From: Mycolicibacterium peregrinum
GTDB taxonomy: Bacteria > Actinomycetota > Actinomycetes > Mycobacteriales > Mycobacteriaceae
Direction of reading: 5' to 3'
NCBI RefSeq assembly: GCF_002102345.1
Contig: NZ_LQPP01000027.1
Span: 186,001-250,000, forward strand
DNA: 64,000 bases
Numbering within the stretch: the stretch's first letter is position 1; every line of letters starts with the position of its first letter. A program made the translations under genes and the position numbers. Below, piece by piece: positions 52,860 through 64,000 of this stretch. Under the pieces are notes generated by a model that was given only the letters and a program-made list of their open reading frames with translations, had not been told where the DNA came from and did no database searches.

Positions 52860-54896
52860 ATGACTTCTGCCGGCCAGGTGATCGCGTCCAGCGTGCGCAG
52901 CAGCGTGGTTTGGCCTGTGCTGGTCGGCGTGGCGCTGCTGGCGGGGGCCGTGGCCGCAGGCATCGGGGCGTTGTCGCTGGCCGACGCCCTGACCGCCACC
53001 GGTCTGCCCGATCCGGGCCCGATCACCACCTACGGCCTGCCGTTCGTCCGGGCCGCCGGCGAGATTGCCGCCGTCGTCGCGGTCGGGTCCTTCCTGTTCG
53101 CTGCGTTCCTGGTGGCACCCCAAGCCAACGGCGTGCTCGATGTGGCCGGATACCGGGCGCTGCGGCTCGGTACGGCCGCCTCCGGCGTGTGGACGGTGTG
53201 CGCCGCGCTGCTGGTCCCGCTGACAATCTCCGACGTGTCCGGCCAGCCGCTGCTCGATCATCTCGGCCCGGTGGACGTGTGGTCGGCTGCGAGCCTGGTC
53301 GAGGTCTCCGCGGCTTGGCGCTGGACGGCGATCCTGGCCGCCGGTGTCACCATCGCGAGCCTGCCGGTGCTCCGGTGGGGGTGGACGCCGGTGCTGCTGG
53401 CCGGATCACTGCTCACACTGATGCCGCTGGTCCTGACCGGACACTCGTCGGCCGGTGGCGCTCACGATCTGGCCACCAACAGCCTCTTCATCCATCTGGT
53501 GGCGGCGGCGCTGTGGGCCGGCGGACTGCTGGCGTTGTTGGCTCACGCCATCCGGGCCGGGGGCGGGGCCGCCTCTGACGGCGCCAACACCGCCCTGGCT
53601 GCGCGGCGCTTCTCGGCACTGGCGCTGTGGTGTTTCGTCGCGATGGCCATCAGCGGGGTGCTCAACGCCCTGGTGCGGATCCAGCTTCCCGATCTGGTGC
53701 GCACCAACTACGGCTGGCTGCTGGTCGGCAAGGTCGTCGCGCTGAGCCTGCTCGGTGTGCTGGGTTGGCGACAGCGCCGGGTCAGCCTGACCGCCCTGGC
53801 CGGCGATCCCGGTGCACGCACACCGTTGATCCGGTTGGCTCTGACCGAGGCTGCGCTGTTCGGCGTCACGTTCGGTATCGCCGTCGGCCTGGGCCGAACC
53901 CCACCGCCGCCGGAACCGCGGATCCCCAGCCCCACCGAGGTCGCGATCGGATACGACTTCGCCGGGCCGCCGACGGTCGCCCGGGTGTTGTTCGACGGGC
54001 GGTTCGACCTGCTGTTCGGGACCGCGGCGATCATCGCTGCGGCGGTGTACCTGGCCGCGGTGTACCGGCTGCGGAGACGCGGTGACGCCTGGCCGGTGGG
54101 CCGCACGTTCGCCTGGCTGCTGGGCTGCGCGGCGCTGTTGTTCACCACCTCGTCGGGGCTCGGTCGCTACATGCCGGCGATGTTCAGCATGCACATGATC
54201 GCCCACATGCTGCTGTCGATGCTGGTGCCCGTTCTGCTGGTGCTCGGCGCCCCGGTGACCCTGGCGCTGCGGGCGCTACCCGCGGTGGGCCGAGGATCGC
54301 CGCCCGGCCCGCGGGAATGGCTGCTCGCGGCACTGCATTCCAGGGTGTCGCAGTTCCTGACCCAGCCCATCGTCGCGACCGTGCTGTTCGTGGCGGGGTT
54401 CTACGGTCTGTACTTCGGCGGCATCTTCGACGCCGCGGTCAGCAACCACGCCGCGCACATCCTGATGAACGTGCACTTCCTGCTGTCGGGCTACCTCTTC
54501 TACTGGGTGGTCATCGGTGTGGATCCCACTCCGCGGCCGGTCCCGCACCTGGTCAAGATCGGGATGGTGTTCGCCTCGCTGCCGCTGCACGCCTTCTTCG
54601 GGGTGGTGATGATGGGCATGCAGACCGTGCTCGGCGAGAGCTTCTACCGGTCACTGCAATTGCCATGGCATACCGACCTGCTCGGAGACCAGCACCTCGG
54701 CGGCGGCATCGCCTGGGCGGCCGGGGAAGTCCCGCTGGTGATCGTGATGCTGGCCCTGCTGATCCAGTGGCGGCGCAGCGATCAACGCACCGCCAAGCGG
54801 TTGGACCGGGCCGCGGATCGCGATGACGACGCCGATCTGGCGGCCTACAACGCGATGCTCGCCGAGATGGCGCGTCGCGACCACCCCTCCGGATAG
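52860..54896 (+). CDS. CopD/CtaG-domain multi-pass membrane protein (second copy)
   Basis: 678 residues from ATG 52860. The domain plan is the same as in the protein at 7901: CopD-like N-terminal half (membrane segments, HSSAGGAHDLATNSLFIHLVAAALWAGG) and a CtaG half with MPAMFSMHMIAHMLLSMLVP, MNVHFLLSGYLFYW, LPLHAFFGV and DQHLGGGIAWAAGE. It follows plsB2 by 64 nt but is not coupled to it. It probably handles copper for cytochrome oxidase assembly or uptake. Compared with the copper-island copy, it lies in a conserved housekeeping neighbourhood. Confidence 0.87.
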   Translation: MTSAGQVIASSVRSSVVWPVLVGVALLAGAVAAGIGALSLADALTATGLPDPGPITTYGLPFVRAAGEIAAVVAVGSFLFAAFLVAPQANGVLDVAGYRALRLGTAASGVWTVCAALLVPLTISDVSGQPLLDHLGPVDVWSAASLVEVSAAWRWTAILAAGVTIASLPVLRWGWTPVLLAGSLLTLMPLVLTGHSSAGGAHDLATNSLFIHLVAAALWAGGLLALLAHAIRAGGGAASDGANTALAARRFSALALWCFVAMAISGVLNALVRIQLPDLVRTNYGWLLVGKVVALSLLGVLGWRQRRVSLTALAGDPGARTPLIRLALTEAALFGVTFGIAVGLGRTPPPPEPRIPSPTEVAIGYDFAGPPTVARVLFDGRFDLLFGTAAIIAAAVYLAAVYRLRRRGDAWPVGRTFAWLLGCAALLFTTSSGLGRYMPAMFSMHMIAHMLLSMLVPVLLVLGAPVTLALRALPAVGRGSPPGPREWLLAALHSRVSQFLTQPIVATVLFVAGFYGLYFGGIFDAAVSNHAAHILMNVHFLLSGYLFYWVVIGVDPTPRPVPHLVKIGMVFASLPLHAFFGVVMMGMQTVLGESFYRSLQLPWHTDLLGDQHLGGGIAWAAGEVPLVIVMLALLIQWRRSDQRTAKRLDRAADRDDDADLAAYNAMLAEMARRDHPSG

Positions 54897-55059
54897 GACT
54901 CGGGGATTCATCCCCAGCCCGCGTTTCATCCACAGCCGACGGCGTCGTCGGGTCCGCATACCCGCCGCGCGTCGGGGTTCCGGCGGTCAATGGCTGCGTA
55001 AGGCGGCCGCGCTGCTTCGGTGCCGGCCACCGGAATGGATGAAGCGAAAGGAATCAGAA

Positions 55060-55521
55060 ATGTTCGAGACCCCGTTCACGATCGTGGGCAACATCATCAC
55101 CGACCCGGTCCGGCGGCGATTCGGCGATCAGGAGCTGTACAAGTTCCGGGTGGCCAGCAATTCGCGGCGCCGCATGCCAGACGGCAACTGGGAGCACGGC
55201 AACTCGCTCTACGTCACGGTCAACTGCTGGGGAAATCTCGCCACCGGTACCAGCGCCTCTCTGATGAAGGGCGACGCCGTGATCGTGGTCGGGCATGTCC
55301 ACACCAGCGAATACGACGACAAGGAAGGTGTGCGCCGGTCCTCGATCGAGGTGCGGGCCTCGGCGGTCGGGCCCGATCTGTCGCGTTGCACGGCCAGGGT
55401 GGCGCCGTTGCCGAAACGGACGGCCGGCCCGGCGCCCGAGGTGGAGCCGGGTGAGGTGACGGACAACCCGGCCGACGTGGAAACCGAGTCCGACGAGGCT
55501 GAGCTGCCACTGTCGGCCTAG
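55060..55521 (+). CDS. ssbB: Single-stranded DNA-binding protein, SsbB-like paralogue
   Basis: 153 residues from ATG 55060 with AAAGGAA 7 nt upstream. An OB fold at about 1-110 includes TPFTIVGNIITDPVRRRFGDQ, the NSLYVTVNCWGNLA strand and KGDAVIVVGHVHTSEY. The tail is acidic but lacks the DDIPF-type end through which the main SSB recruits partners, as in Rv2478c. It is thought to act in competence/recombination or stress. It lies alone between the CopD/CtaG gene and ettA. Confidence 0.85.
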   Translation: MFETPFTIVGNIITDPVRRRFGDQELYKFRVASNSRRRMPDGNWEHGNSLYVTVNCWGNLATGTSASLMKGDAVIVVGHVHTSEYDDKEGVRRSSIEVRASAVGPDLSRCTARVAPLPKRTAGPAPEVEPGEVTDNPADVETESDEAELPLSA

Positions 55522-55540
55522 CCGGTTTGGGTCACGCCTA

Positions 55541-55594
55541 GGATGGGCGCGAGTGAGTTGGGCTTGACGCAACCTTTCGCGCGAGCGCCCATCC
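55541..55594 (+). promoter_or_regulatory. Long-range inverted repeat in the ettA leader
   Basis: GGATGGGCGC (55541-55550) and GCGCCCATCC (55585-55594) are perfect 10-bp inverted arms with a 34-nt loop, between ssbB and ettA. It could be a terminator-like hairpin for ssbB (no T run follows) or a structured leader of ettA. Confidence 0.4.
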
Positions 55595-55631
55595 GATATC
55601 CCCGAAGAGTTTCAGAAAGGCACATCACGGC

Positions 55632-57305
<1,674 letters not shown>

Positions 57306-57404
57306 CCCGTGACGGGATAAACAGCGCAGCGGGCTCGGTGGCGCCACTAATGTCGCAGCTATGCACCAATGCCGGTGCGTGGGCGTGAGTAGGGAGTGAT
57401 CCGT

Positions 57405-60400
57405 ATGACGGCCGAACCGGGAGCTCTTCGGGGACAGGGAATTAGCGACCGGGATCGCTCACAGGCACCGCCTGAGGTGATCCACCGGCTCGCGAAAGCC
57501 TTCCTGTCCACCTACCGGGCTCCGCAGGCCGGCGCGCCGGGAGTGGCCGCCACCGGCCCTCAGGCCGCGGTGGCCGAGCGCCTCGTTTCCGATGCCACGG
57601 TGGCCGCCCACTACGCGTTGGGCGGTCAGCGGGCGCCGGGGGAGACCAAGGTCATGGTCTACCCGGGAGACAGCGACTCCGGTCCGGCCCTGCAGATCGT
57701 CACCGAGCAGGCGGCGATGCTGGTCGATTCGGTGACGGTGTTGCTGCACCGGCACGGCATCGCGTATCCGGCCATCATGAACCCGGTCTTCCGGGTGCAC
57801 CGCGACGCCGACGGGGTACTACAGGATTTCCAGCCCGCCGCCGAGGCCACCGGCGTCGACGGCGTCGACGAGTGCTGGATTCTGGTGCCGGTCCACGGGG
57901 CGGCTGACGGTCCGGCACTGACCGAAGTGGTCAGTCTGGTGCCGGATGTCCTGGCCCAGGCGCGACAGATCGGCCTGGACTCCGCGGCCATGGGCGCCGC
58001 GCTGCATGCCTTGGCCAACGACGTCGCTACCGATGTCGAGGGCCGGTTTCCCAACACCGACCGCAGGGACGTCGCCGCGCTGTTGCGCTGGCTCTCCGAC
58101 GGGCATTTCGTGCTGCTGGGTTATCAGCAGTGCGCGATCGACGACGGGCAGGCCACGGTCGATCCGTCGAGTCGCCTCGGCGTGCTCAAGCTGCGCGAGG
58201 ATGTGCTGCCGCCGCTGACCGCCTCCGACGATCTGATGGTGCTGGCTCAGGCCACTATGCCGAGCTATGTGCGCTACGGCGCCAACCCGTACATCGTCGT
58301 GGTCCGCGACAGCGGCGAGCAGGTCATCGAGCACCGGTTTGTCGGCCTGTTCACCGTGGCCGCGATGAACGCCAACGTGCTGGAGATCCCGTTGATCTCG
58401 CGGCGTGTCGAAGAGGCGCTGGCCATGGCCCGGCGCGACCCCAGCCACCCGGCGCAGCTGCTGCGTGACATTGTCCAGACCATCCCGCGCCCCGAACTGT
58501 TCGCGTTGAGTTCCAAACAGCTGTTGGACATGGCGTTGACCGTGGTGGACCTCGGGTCGCGTCGCCGTACCCTGCTGTTTCTGCGCGCGGACCAGCTGGC
58601 GCACTTCGTATCCTGCCTGGTGTACCTGCCCCGTGACCGCTACACCACCGCGGTGCGGCTGGAGATGCAGGACATCCTGGTGCGCGAACTCGGCGGCGAG
58701 AGCATCGACTACTCGGCCAGGGTCAGCGAATCGCCGTGGGCCGTAGTCCATTTCATAGTGCGGCTGCCTGACGGCGCAACCTCGCACGCCGTGGACACCT
58801 CCACCGAGAACGAGAACCGGATCCAGAACCTGCTGACTGAGGCCACCCGCAACTGGGGTGACCGCATGACCAGCGCCGCGGCACACGCGGCGCTCACCCC
58901 GGCGGCCGTCGAACACTATGCCTCGGCCTTTCCAGAGGACTACAAGCAAGCCGTGGCTCCGGCGGATGCCATCGCCGACATCGCGATCATCGAAGCGCTG
59001 CAGGACAATTCAGTAAAGCTGGTGTTCAGGGAAGGCCAGGACGATGGCCTCGCCCAGCTCACCTGGTACCTGGGCGGCCAGTCGGCGTCGCTGAGCGAGC
59101 TGCTGCCGATGCTGCAGTCGATGGGCGTGGTGGTGCTCGAAGAACGCCCCTACACGGTGACCCGGGCCGACGGCCTGCCCGTCTGGATCTACCAGTTCAA
59201 GGTCGTCCGCCAGCGCAGCATCCCCGACGCGCCCGACGCGGCATCACGCGAGGCCACCGCCCAGCGGTTCGCCGATGCGGTGACCGCGATCTGGCACGGC
59301 TGGGTCGAAGTCGACCGGTTCAACGAACTGGTGTTGCGCGCGGGCCTGACCTGGCAGCAGGTGGTGATCCTGCGCGCCTACGCGAAATACCTGCGACAGG
59401 CCGGCTTCCCGTACAGCCAGTCGCACATCGAATCGGTGGTCAACGAGAATCCGCACACCACGCAATCGCTGCTGCAGCTGTTCGAGGCGCTGTTCGACCC
59501 GTCCGAGGACACGTCGGGGACCCGCGACGCACAGGGCGCCGCCGCGGCGGTCGCCGAAGACATCGATGCCCTCGTGAGTCTGGACACCGACCGGGTGCTG
59601 CGTGCCTTCGCGACCCTGATCCAGGCCACGCTGCGCACCAACTATTTCGTGCAGGACCCGAAGTCAGCGCGGCAACGCGGCGTCGTGGCGATGAAGCTCA
59701 ACCCCGGCCTGATCAACGAGCTGCCGCTGCCGCGGCCCAAGTTCGAGATCTTCGTCTACTCGCCCCGGGTGGAGGGCGTGCACCTGAGGTTCGGGTTCGT
59801 GGCCCGCGGCGGGTTGCGCTGGTCGGACCGTCGCGAAGACTTCCGCACCGAGATTCTCGGCCTGGTCAAGGCGCAGGCCGTGAAGAACGCCGTCATCGTC
59901 CCGGTCGGCGCCAAGGGCGGGTTCGTGGTTAAACGGCCGCCCGAGCCGACCGGCGATGCCGCCGTCGACCGCGAAGCCACCCGCGCCGAAGGCGTTGCCT
60001 GCTACCAACTGTTCATCTCCGGGCTGCTCGACGTGACAGACAACGTCGACAAGGGGACCGGCGCCGTCGTCACGCCACCGCAGGTGGTGCGCCGCGACGG
60101 GGAGGACGCCTATCTGGTGGTGGCGGCCGACAAGGGCACGGCAACGTTCTCCGACATCGCCAACGAAGTCGCCAAGTCCTACGGATTCTGGCTGGGTGAC
60201 GCGTTCGCCTCGGGCGGGTCCATCGGCTACGACCACAAGGCCATGGGCATCACCGCCAAGGGCGCGTGGGAATCGGTGAAGCGGCACTTCCGCGAGATGG
60301 GGGTCGACACCCAGAGCCAGGACTTCACCGTCGTCGGCGTCGGCGACATGAGCGGCGACGTGTTCGGCAACGGCATGTTGCTCTCCAAGCACATCCGGCT

Positions 60401-62246
60401 GATCGCGGCCTTCGACCACCGCCACATCTTCCTCGATCCCAACCCCGACGCCGCCGCATCCTGGGTGGAACGCAAGCGCCTGTTCGACCTGCCGCGGTCC
60501 AGCTGGGAAGACTACGACGCCACGCTGATCAGCGAGGGCGGCGGCGTCTACAGCCGTCAGCAGAAGTCCATCCCGATCAGCCCGCAGGCTCGGGCAGCCC
60601 TCGGGATCGACGACGACATCGAGGAACTCACGCCGCCGGCGCTGATGAAGTCAATCCTCAAGGCTCCCGTGGACCTGCTGTGGAACGGCGGCATCGGCAC
60701 GTACGTGAAGGCCGAGACTGAGGCCGACGTCGGCGATCGTGCCAACGACCAGATCCGGGTGTGCGGTAACGAGGTGCGCGCCAAGGTGATCGGCGAGGGC
60801 GGCAACCTCGGCGTGACATCGCTGGGGCGGATCGAGTTCGATCTGGCCGGCGGACGGATCAACACCGATGCGTTGGACAACTCCGCGGGCGTCGACTGCT
60901 CGGACCACGAGGTCAACATCAAGATCCTGATCGACTCACTGGTCACCGCCGACAAGGTCAGCGCGCAGGAGCGAACCGGTCTGTTGCTGTCGATGACCGA
61001 CGAGGTCGGCGCACTGGTGCTGACCGACAACAAGCACCAGAACGACCTGATGGGCACCAGCCGCGCAAATGCCGCGAGCATGCTTTCGGTGCACGCCCGG
61101 ATGATCAAGGAGTTCGTGGCCAACCGCGGGCTCAACCGCGAGCTGGAGGCGTTGCCCTCAGAGAAGGAGATACGACGTCGATCCGACGCCGGAATCGGTT
61201 TGACCTCACCGGAATTGGCCACGTTGATGGCACACGTCAAGCTCAACCTCAAAGACGACGTGCTGGCCAGTGATCTGCCCGATCAGGAGGTGTTCGCCGC
61301 CCGGCTGCCGCAGTACTTCCCGGAGAAGCTGCGCGAACAGTTCCCCGGCGAGATCCGGTCGCACCAGCTGCGCCGGGAGATCACCACCACCATGCTGGTC
61401 AACGATCTCGTCGACACGAGCGGGATCAGCTACGCCTACCGCATCACCGAGGACGTCGGCGTCGGTCCGGTCGACGCGGTCCGCAGTTATGTCGCCACCG
61501 ATGCGATCTTCGGGATCGGCGACGTGTGGCGCCAGATCCAGGCCGCCGGGGAAGCCGGGGTGCCGGTGTCCGTCACCGACCGGATGACCCTGGATCTGCG
61601 CCGCCTGGTCGACCGGGCCGGGCGCTGGCTGCTCAACTACCGGCCGCAGCCGTTGGCAGTAGGCGCCGAGATCAACCGGTTCGCCGCGAAGGTGGCCGCC
61701 CTGCGCCCCGACATGGCGCAGTGGCTGCGCGGGGATGACAAGGCGATCGTGGCCAAAGAAGCCGGGGAGTTCGCCGCACAGGGCGTGCCCAACGACCTGG
61801 CCTATGCGGTGGCGACCGGGCTCTACCAGTACAGCCTGCTCGACGTGATCGACATCTCCGACATCGTGGACCGTGAGCCCACCGAAGTGGCCGACACCTA
61901 CTTCGCGTTGATGGACCACCTCAGCTCCGACGGGCTGCTCACCGCGGTCTCCCGGCTGAGCCGGGACGATCGTTGGCATTCCTTGGCGCGGCTGGCGATT
62001 CGTGACGACATCTACGGTTCGCTGCGGGCCCTGTGCTTCGATGTGCTCGCCGTCGGCGAACCCAACGAGACCGGTGAGGAGAAGATCGCCGAGTGGGAGT
62101 TGACCAACAGCTCCCGGGTGACCCGCGCTCGTCGCACGCTGGCCGAGATATACGAAGATGGTGAGCAGGACCTGGCGACGCTGTCTGTGGCGGCGCGGCA
62201 GATCCGCAGCATGACACGAACGAGTGGAACGGGAACGACTGCGTGA
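57405..62246 (+). CDS. gdh: NAD-specific glutamate dehydrogenase, 180-kDa class
   Basis: 1613 residues from ATG 57405, which has AGGGAG about 9 nt upstream (GTG 57396 is too close to it). The catalytic core is at about 780-1250: [46 protein letters not shown], then the nucleotide-binding [18 protein letters not shown]. Long N-terminal ACT-like and C-terminal domains regulate this class. It deaminates glutamate to 2-oxoglutarate. Equivalent to Rv2476c, which is controlled by GarA in M. tuberculosis. The downstream thioesterase gene overlaps it by 4 nt. Confidence 0.95.
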   Translation: MTAEPGALRGQGISDRDRSQAPPEVIHRLAKAFLSTYRAPQAGAPGVAATGPQAAVAERLVSDATVAAHYALGGQRAPGETKVMVYPGDSDSGPALQIVTEQAAMLVDSVTVLLHRHGIAYPAIMNPVFRVHRDADGVLQDFQPAAEATGVDGVDECWILVPVHGAADGPALTEVVSLVPDVLAQARQIGLDSAAMGAALHALANDVATDVEGRFPNTDRRDVAALLRWLSDGHFVLLGYQQCAIDDGQATVDPSSRLGVLKLREDVLPPLTASDDLMVLAQATMPSYVRYGANPYIVVVRDSGEQVIEHRFVGLFTVAAMNANVLEIPLISRRVEEALAMARRDPSHPAQLLRDIVQTIPRPELFALSSKQLLDMALTVVDLGSRRRTLLFLRADQLAHFVSCLVYLPRDRYTTAVRLEMQDILVRELGGESIDYSARVSESPWAVVHFIVRLPDGATSHAVDTSTENENRIQNLLTEATRNWGDRMTSAAAHAALTPAAVEHYASAFPEDYKQAVAPADAIADIAIIEALQDNSVKLVFREGQDDGLAQLTWYLGGQSASLSELLPMLQSMGVVVLEERPYTVTRADGLPVWIYQFKVVRQRSIPDAPDAASREATAQRFADAVTAIWHGWVEVDRFNELVLRAGLTWQQVVILRAYAKYLRQAGFPYSQSHIESVVNENPHTTQSLLQLFEALFDPSEDTSGTRDAQGAAAAVAEDIDALVSLDTDRVLRAFATLIQATLRTNYFVQDPKSARQRGVVAMKLNPGLINELPLPRPKFEIFVYSPRVEGVHLRFGFVARGGLRWSDRREDFRTEILGLVKAQAVKNAVIVPVGAKGGFVVKRPPEPTGDAAVDREATRAEGVACYQLFISGLLDVTDNVDKGTGAVVTPPQVVRRDGEDAYLVVAADKGTATFSDIANEVAKSYGFWLGDAFASGGSIGYDHKAMGITAKGAWESVKRHFREMGVDTQSQDFTVVGVGDMSGDVFGNGMLLSKHIRLIAAFDHRHIFLDPNPDAAASWVERKRLFDLPRSSWEDYDATLISEGGGVYSRQQKSIPISPQARAALGIDDDIEELTPPALMKSILKAPVDLLWNGGIGTYVKAETEADVGDRANDQIRVCGNEVRAKVIGEGGNLGVTSLGRIEFDLAGGRINTDALDNSAGVDCSDHEVNIKILIDSLVTADKVSAQERTGLLLSMTDEVGALVLTDNKHQNDLMGTSRANAASMLSVHARMIKEFVANRGLNRELEALPSEKEIRRRSDAGIGLTSPELATLMAHVKLNLKDDVLASDLPDQEVFAARLPQYFPEKLREQFPGEIRSHQLRREITTTMLVNDLVDTSGISYAYRITEDVGVGPVDAVRSYVATDAIFGIGDVWRQIQAAGEAGVPVSVTDRMTLDLRRLVDRAGRWLLNYRPQPLAVGAEINRFAAKVAALRPDMAQWLRGDDKAIVAKEAGEFAAQGVPNDLAYAVATGLYQYSLLDVIDISDIVDREPTEVADTYFALMDHLSSDGLLTAVSRLSRDDRWHSLARLAIRDDIYGSLRALCFDVLAVGEPNETGEEKIAEWELTNSSRVTRARRTLAEIYEDGEQDLATLSVAARQIRSMTRTSGTGTTA

Positions 62247-62650
62247 GTTTTACAACGCCGGTGCACGTGCGCTGGTCGGACATCGACATGTACCAGCACA
62301 TCAATCACGCCACGATGGTGACGCTGCTCGAAGAGGCCCGGATTCCTTTTCTGCGTGAACCGTTCGGTGCCACGATCGAGACCATCGGCCTGCTGATCGC
62401 CGACGTCAGCATCGCCTACAAGGGGCAGCTGCGGCTCGTGGACTCACCGCTGCAGGTGACCATGTGGTCCAAACGGGTGCGCGCCGTGGATTTCACCATC
62501 GGCTACGAGGTGCGGTCGCTGCACGCCGCCCCTGACTCCAAGCCGTCGGTGATCGGCGAGACCCAGTTGGCTGCGGTACACATCGCCGAGCAACGGCTGG
62601 AGCGCCTGACACCCGAGCAGCGCAGCTATCTGGAGAGCCACCTGCGATGA
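62243..62650 (+). CDS. 4HBT-type acyl-CoA thioesterase
   Basis: 135 residues from GTG 62243. Hotdog fold with the family's [25 protein letters not shown] (catalytic Asp of the 4-hydroxybenzoyl-CoA thioesterase type) followed by the five-stranded core. Equivalent to Rv2475c. The acyl substrate is unknown. It is coupled to gdh and to the next gene by 4-nt overlaps. Confidence 0.88.
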   Translation: MSFTTPVHVRWSDIDMYQHINHATMVTLLEEARIPFLREPFGATIETIGLLIADVSIAYKGQLRLVDSPLQVTMWSKRVRAVDFTIGYEVRSLHAAPDSKPSVIGETQLAAVHIAEQRLERLTPEQRSYLESHLR

Positions 62651-63306
62651 CCGCGCCCGAGCGCGGTCTGTGGATCGACGATCCGCGTGACCGCGAGGAT
62701 CTCGCGACGTTCCTCGACCGTGCCCTGCGGTTGGACGATGCCGCGGTGGTCCGGTTGCGGGAGCGGTCCGGTACCCATGCGGCCGTGGCCTGGGTGGCCA
62801 CCGGGTTGGAGGTGCTGGCCAGCCGGGTGGTGACCGGTCAGGTGCGCCCGTCGGATCTGTCCGCGGGAGCCGACGCCCTGGTGACCGGGTTGTCCTCTGC
62901 CGCAGACGGATACGTCGACCCTGGCTTCCCGATGGACTCGGCCTGGCGCGGTGGTCTGCCACCAGAGGATGGATTCGTCCACCTCGACGACGTTCCGGCG
63001 CGGGTGATGCTCGACCTGGCTCAGCAGGGCGGTGCGCTGGCCCGCGAGCACGGCAGTGCCCACGGGCCCCCGGCGTCTCTGATGGACCAGGAGGTCATCG
63101 CGGTCAGCTCCGGTGACGAGGCTGTCGGGGTGCCCATGCGATGTGTATTCGCATTGACCGCCATGGGTTTTCTACCGCAAACCGGTAACGAGGTGAGCGA
63201 AGAGGAGATCGTCCGGGTCCGCGCGCATCCGTCGTGGCTGCGCATCGACGCGCGGTTCGGATCGGTGTATCGCCGCCGCGAGAGTGCCGCCCTGATCCTG
63301 GGCTGA
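62647..63306 (+). CDS. Conserved hypothetical protein (Rv2474c-like)
   Basis: 219 residues, no membrane segment and no recognised domain. The N-terminus [22 protein letters not shown] and an acidic, mixed alpha/beta composition make it a soluble protein. It overlaps the thioesterase by 4 nt and follows the order gdh-thioesterase-hypothetical seen in M. tuberculosis, so it is a real gene. No function is proposed. Confidence 0.8.
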   Translation: MTAPERGLWIDDPRDREDLATFLDRALRLDDAAVVRLRERSGTHAAVAWVATGLEVLASRVVTGQVRPSDLSAGADALVTGLSSAADGYVDPGFPMDSAWRGGLPPEDGFVHLDDVPARVMLDLAQQGGALAREHGSAHGPPASLMDQEVIAVSSGDEAVGVPMRCVFALTAMGFLPQTGNEVSEEEIVRVRAHPSWLRIDARFGSVYRRRESAALILG

Positions 63307-63323
63307 GAACCTGGCCGAGCAAC

Positions 63324-63641
63324 GTGACATCCGGTGACTTCGAGCTGACCATGGACGAGCTGAGGGTCGTCGCGCGGTTTGTCACAGAGACCGCTGAAGA
63401 GGTACTCAGCGTGTTCGAGGATGCGCATCCCGATGACCCCCGGCCGCGAGCAGCCGTCGTCGCCGCCCGGCGGTTCGTGGACGGTGCGCACAGATCCCGG
63501 GCGCAGCGGGTCAGCTCGCTGGACGCACACCGTGCCGCGGCCGAACCGTGCCACCCCGGTCCTCGTCGGCGTCCTTTGCCGCTATCCGTCCGCGCCGACC
63601 GGCAAGAGCCGCGTGGCCCAGCTCATGGCGACGTTGGATGA
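63324..63641 (+). CDS. Short Imm-5-like protein, apparently truncated
   Basis: 105 residues from GTG 63324, 17 nt after the previous stop. The first 75 residues (GDFELTMDELRVVARFVTETA, VFEDAHPDDPRPR, AHRSRAQRVSSLDAHRAA) match the N-terminal half of the Imm-5-like putative immunity family. That family normally continues with Ala-rich helices of about 70 residues. Here the frame runs into basic, proline-rich sequence and stops. Another frame stays open to 63663, so a frameshift or decay is likely. It may be a pseudogene. Confidence 0.45.
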   Translation: MTSGDFELTMDELRVVARFVTETAEEVLSVFEDAHPDDPRPRAAVVAARRFVDGAHRSRAQRVSSLDAHRAAAEPCHPGPRRRPLPLSVRADRQEPRGPAHGDVG

Positions 63642-63669
63642 TTCGCTGCGGGCGCAGCGCTGATCCCCT

Positions 63670-64000
63670 CTAGACCAGCCAGACCGCGGTGTCCGGTGGG
63701 ATCGCCCCGTCGGCCAATTCTCCGCTGGCCAAAAGGATTTCGCCGGGAGGTAACGGTGCAGGCTCACTGCCGGTATTGAGCACGCACGTCACGCCACCTT
63801 CACGCCGCAACGTCAGAATGCCGCCGGAGGTGTTCAGTTCGACCTTGTCGCCGGCGAATTCCGCACGGCTGGAGCGTAATCGGATGGCCCACCGGTACAA
63901 CTCAAGCGTCGACACCGGATCGGCCTGCTGGCAGTGCACCGTCAACGGTGCCCACTCGGCAGGCATCGGCAGCCAGGTGTCGGCACTCGCGGAGAACCCG
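63670..64000 (-). CDS. Alpha-glucosidase (GH13), C-terminal fragment cut by the window edge
   Basis: The open frame enters from the right edge and stops at 63670. Visible are about 109 C-terminal residues: ADTWLPMPAEWAPLTVHCQQADPVSTLELYRWAIRLR, typical of the end of the GH13 barrel in oligo-1,6-glucosidases and alpha-glucosidases, then the C-terminal beta-domain with GGVTCVLNTGS. In M. tuberculosis the gene at this place is aglA (Rv2471). Catalytic residues lie outside the window. Confidence 0.75.
   Translation of the reverse strand, partial: GFSASADTWLPMPAEWAPLTVHCQQADPVSTLELYRWAIRLRSSRAEFAGDKVELNTSGGILTLRREGGVTCVLNTGSEPAPLPPGEILLASGELADGAIPPDTAVWLV

Overview
The window looks like chromosomal DNA of a fast-growing mycobacterium (Mycolicibacterium type). 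GC is high throughout and many genes overlap by 4 nt (ATGA/GTGA). Several gene sets are characteristic of mycobacteria: an MmpS/MmpL pair, a PrpR-prpDBC operon, an MbtK-MbtL-FadD33 set, and the run WS/DGAT-plsC-plsB2-(CopD/CtaG)-ssbB-ettA-gdh-thioesterase, which follows the M. tuberculosis order Rv2484c to Rv2471. Gene assignments to M. tuberculosis loci are from memory of family sequences; no search was run.

1-11.4 kb: a copper island. It holds the C-terminal end of an Nrp-like peptide synthetase (A-PCP-reductase, the diisonitrile chalkophore type), a free HMA copper-binding protein, a PepSY membrane protein, the ECF sigma factor SigC, a CtpB-like copper P-type ATPase, a 4-TM protein, a WhiB protein, a 36-aa seven-cysteine metallothionein-like peptide, a CopD/CtaG membrane protein, a DUF5134 membrane protein and a zinc-binding anti-sigma-like membrane protein. 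The sequence GGAACT-N16-CGAC recurs with exactly the same spacing ahead of five of these genes, suggesting a local ECF regulon whose likely sigma factor, and possibly anti-sigma factor, lie in the same island. This is the main discovery candidate.

11.4-20.9 kb: propionate metabolism. PrpR is divergent from prpD-prpB-prpC (methylcitrate cycle), followed by pyruvate carboxylase and a mycobacterial-type methylenetetrahydrofolate reductase. 20.9-24.0 kb: a non-coding gap, then mbtK-mbtL-mbtM for acylating mycobactin, without mbtN.

24.0-34.3 kb: a RibD/DHFR-like protein, then a tightly packed minus-strand operon (membrane protein, GH15 glycosidase, SDR, TPP-dependent oxidase, membrane protein, gluconate-dehydrogenase-type small subunit, GMC flavoprotein, enolase-superfamily enzyme) divergent from a MarR regulator with palindromes between them. 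34.4-39.5 kb: an alpha/beta hydrolase, then an mmpS-mmpL-tetR operon. 39.5-45.8 kb: a catabolic operon (GntR, acyl-CoA ligase, class II aldolase, amidohydrolase, D-2-hydroxyacid dehydrogenase) divergent from an MBL-fold hydrolase. 45.9-47.2 kb: a universal stress protein, tRNA-Arg(UCU) and a homing-endonuclease-like PD-(D/E)XK gene.

47.3-64 kb: conserved core. Glycerolipid synthesis (WS/DGAT, plsC, plsB2), a second CopD/CtaG protein, ssbB, ettA, the 180-kDa NAD-glutamate dehydrogenase, a thioesterase, a conserved hypothetical, a short Imm-5-like CDS and the C-terminal end of an alpha-glucosidase that runs off the right edge.
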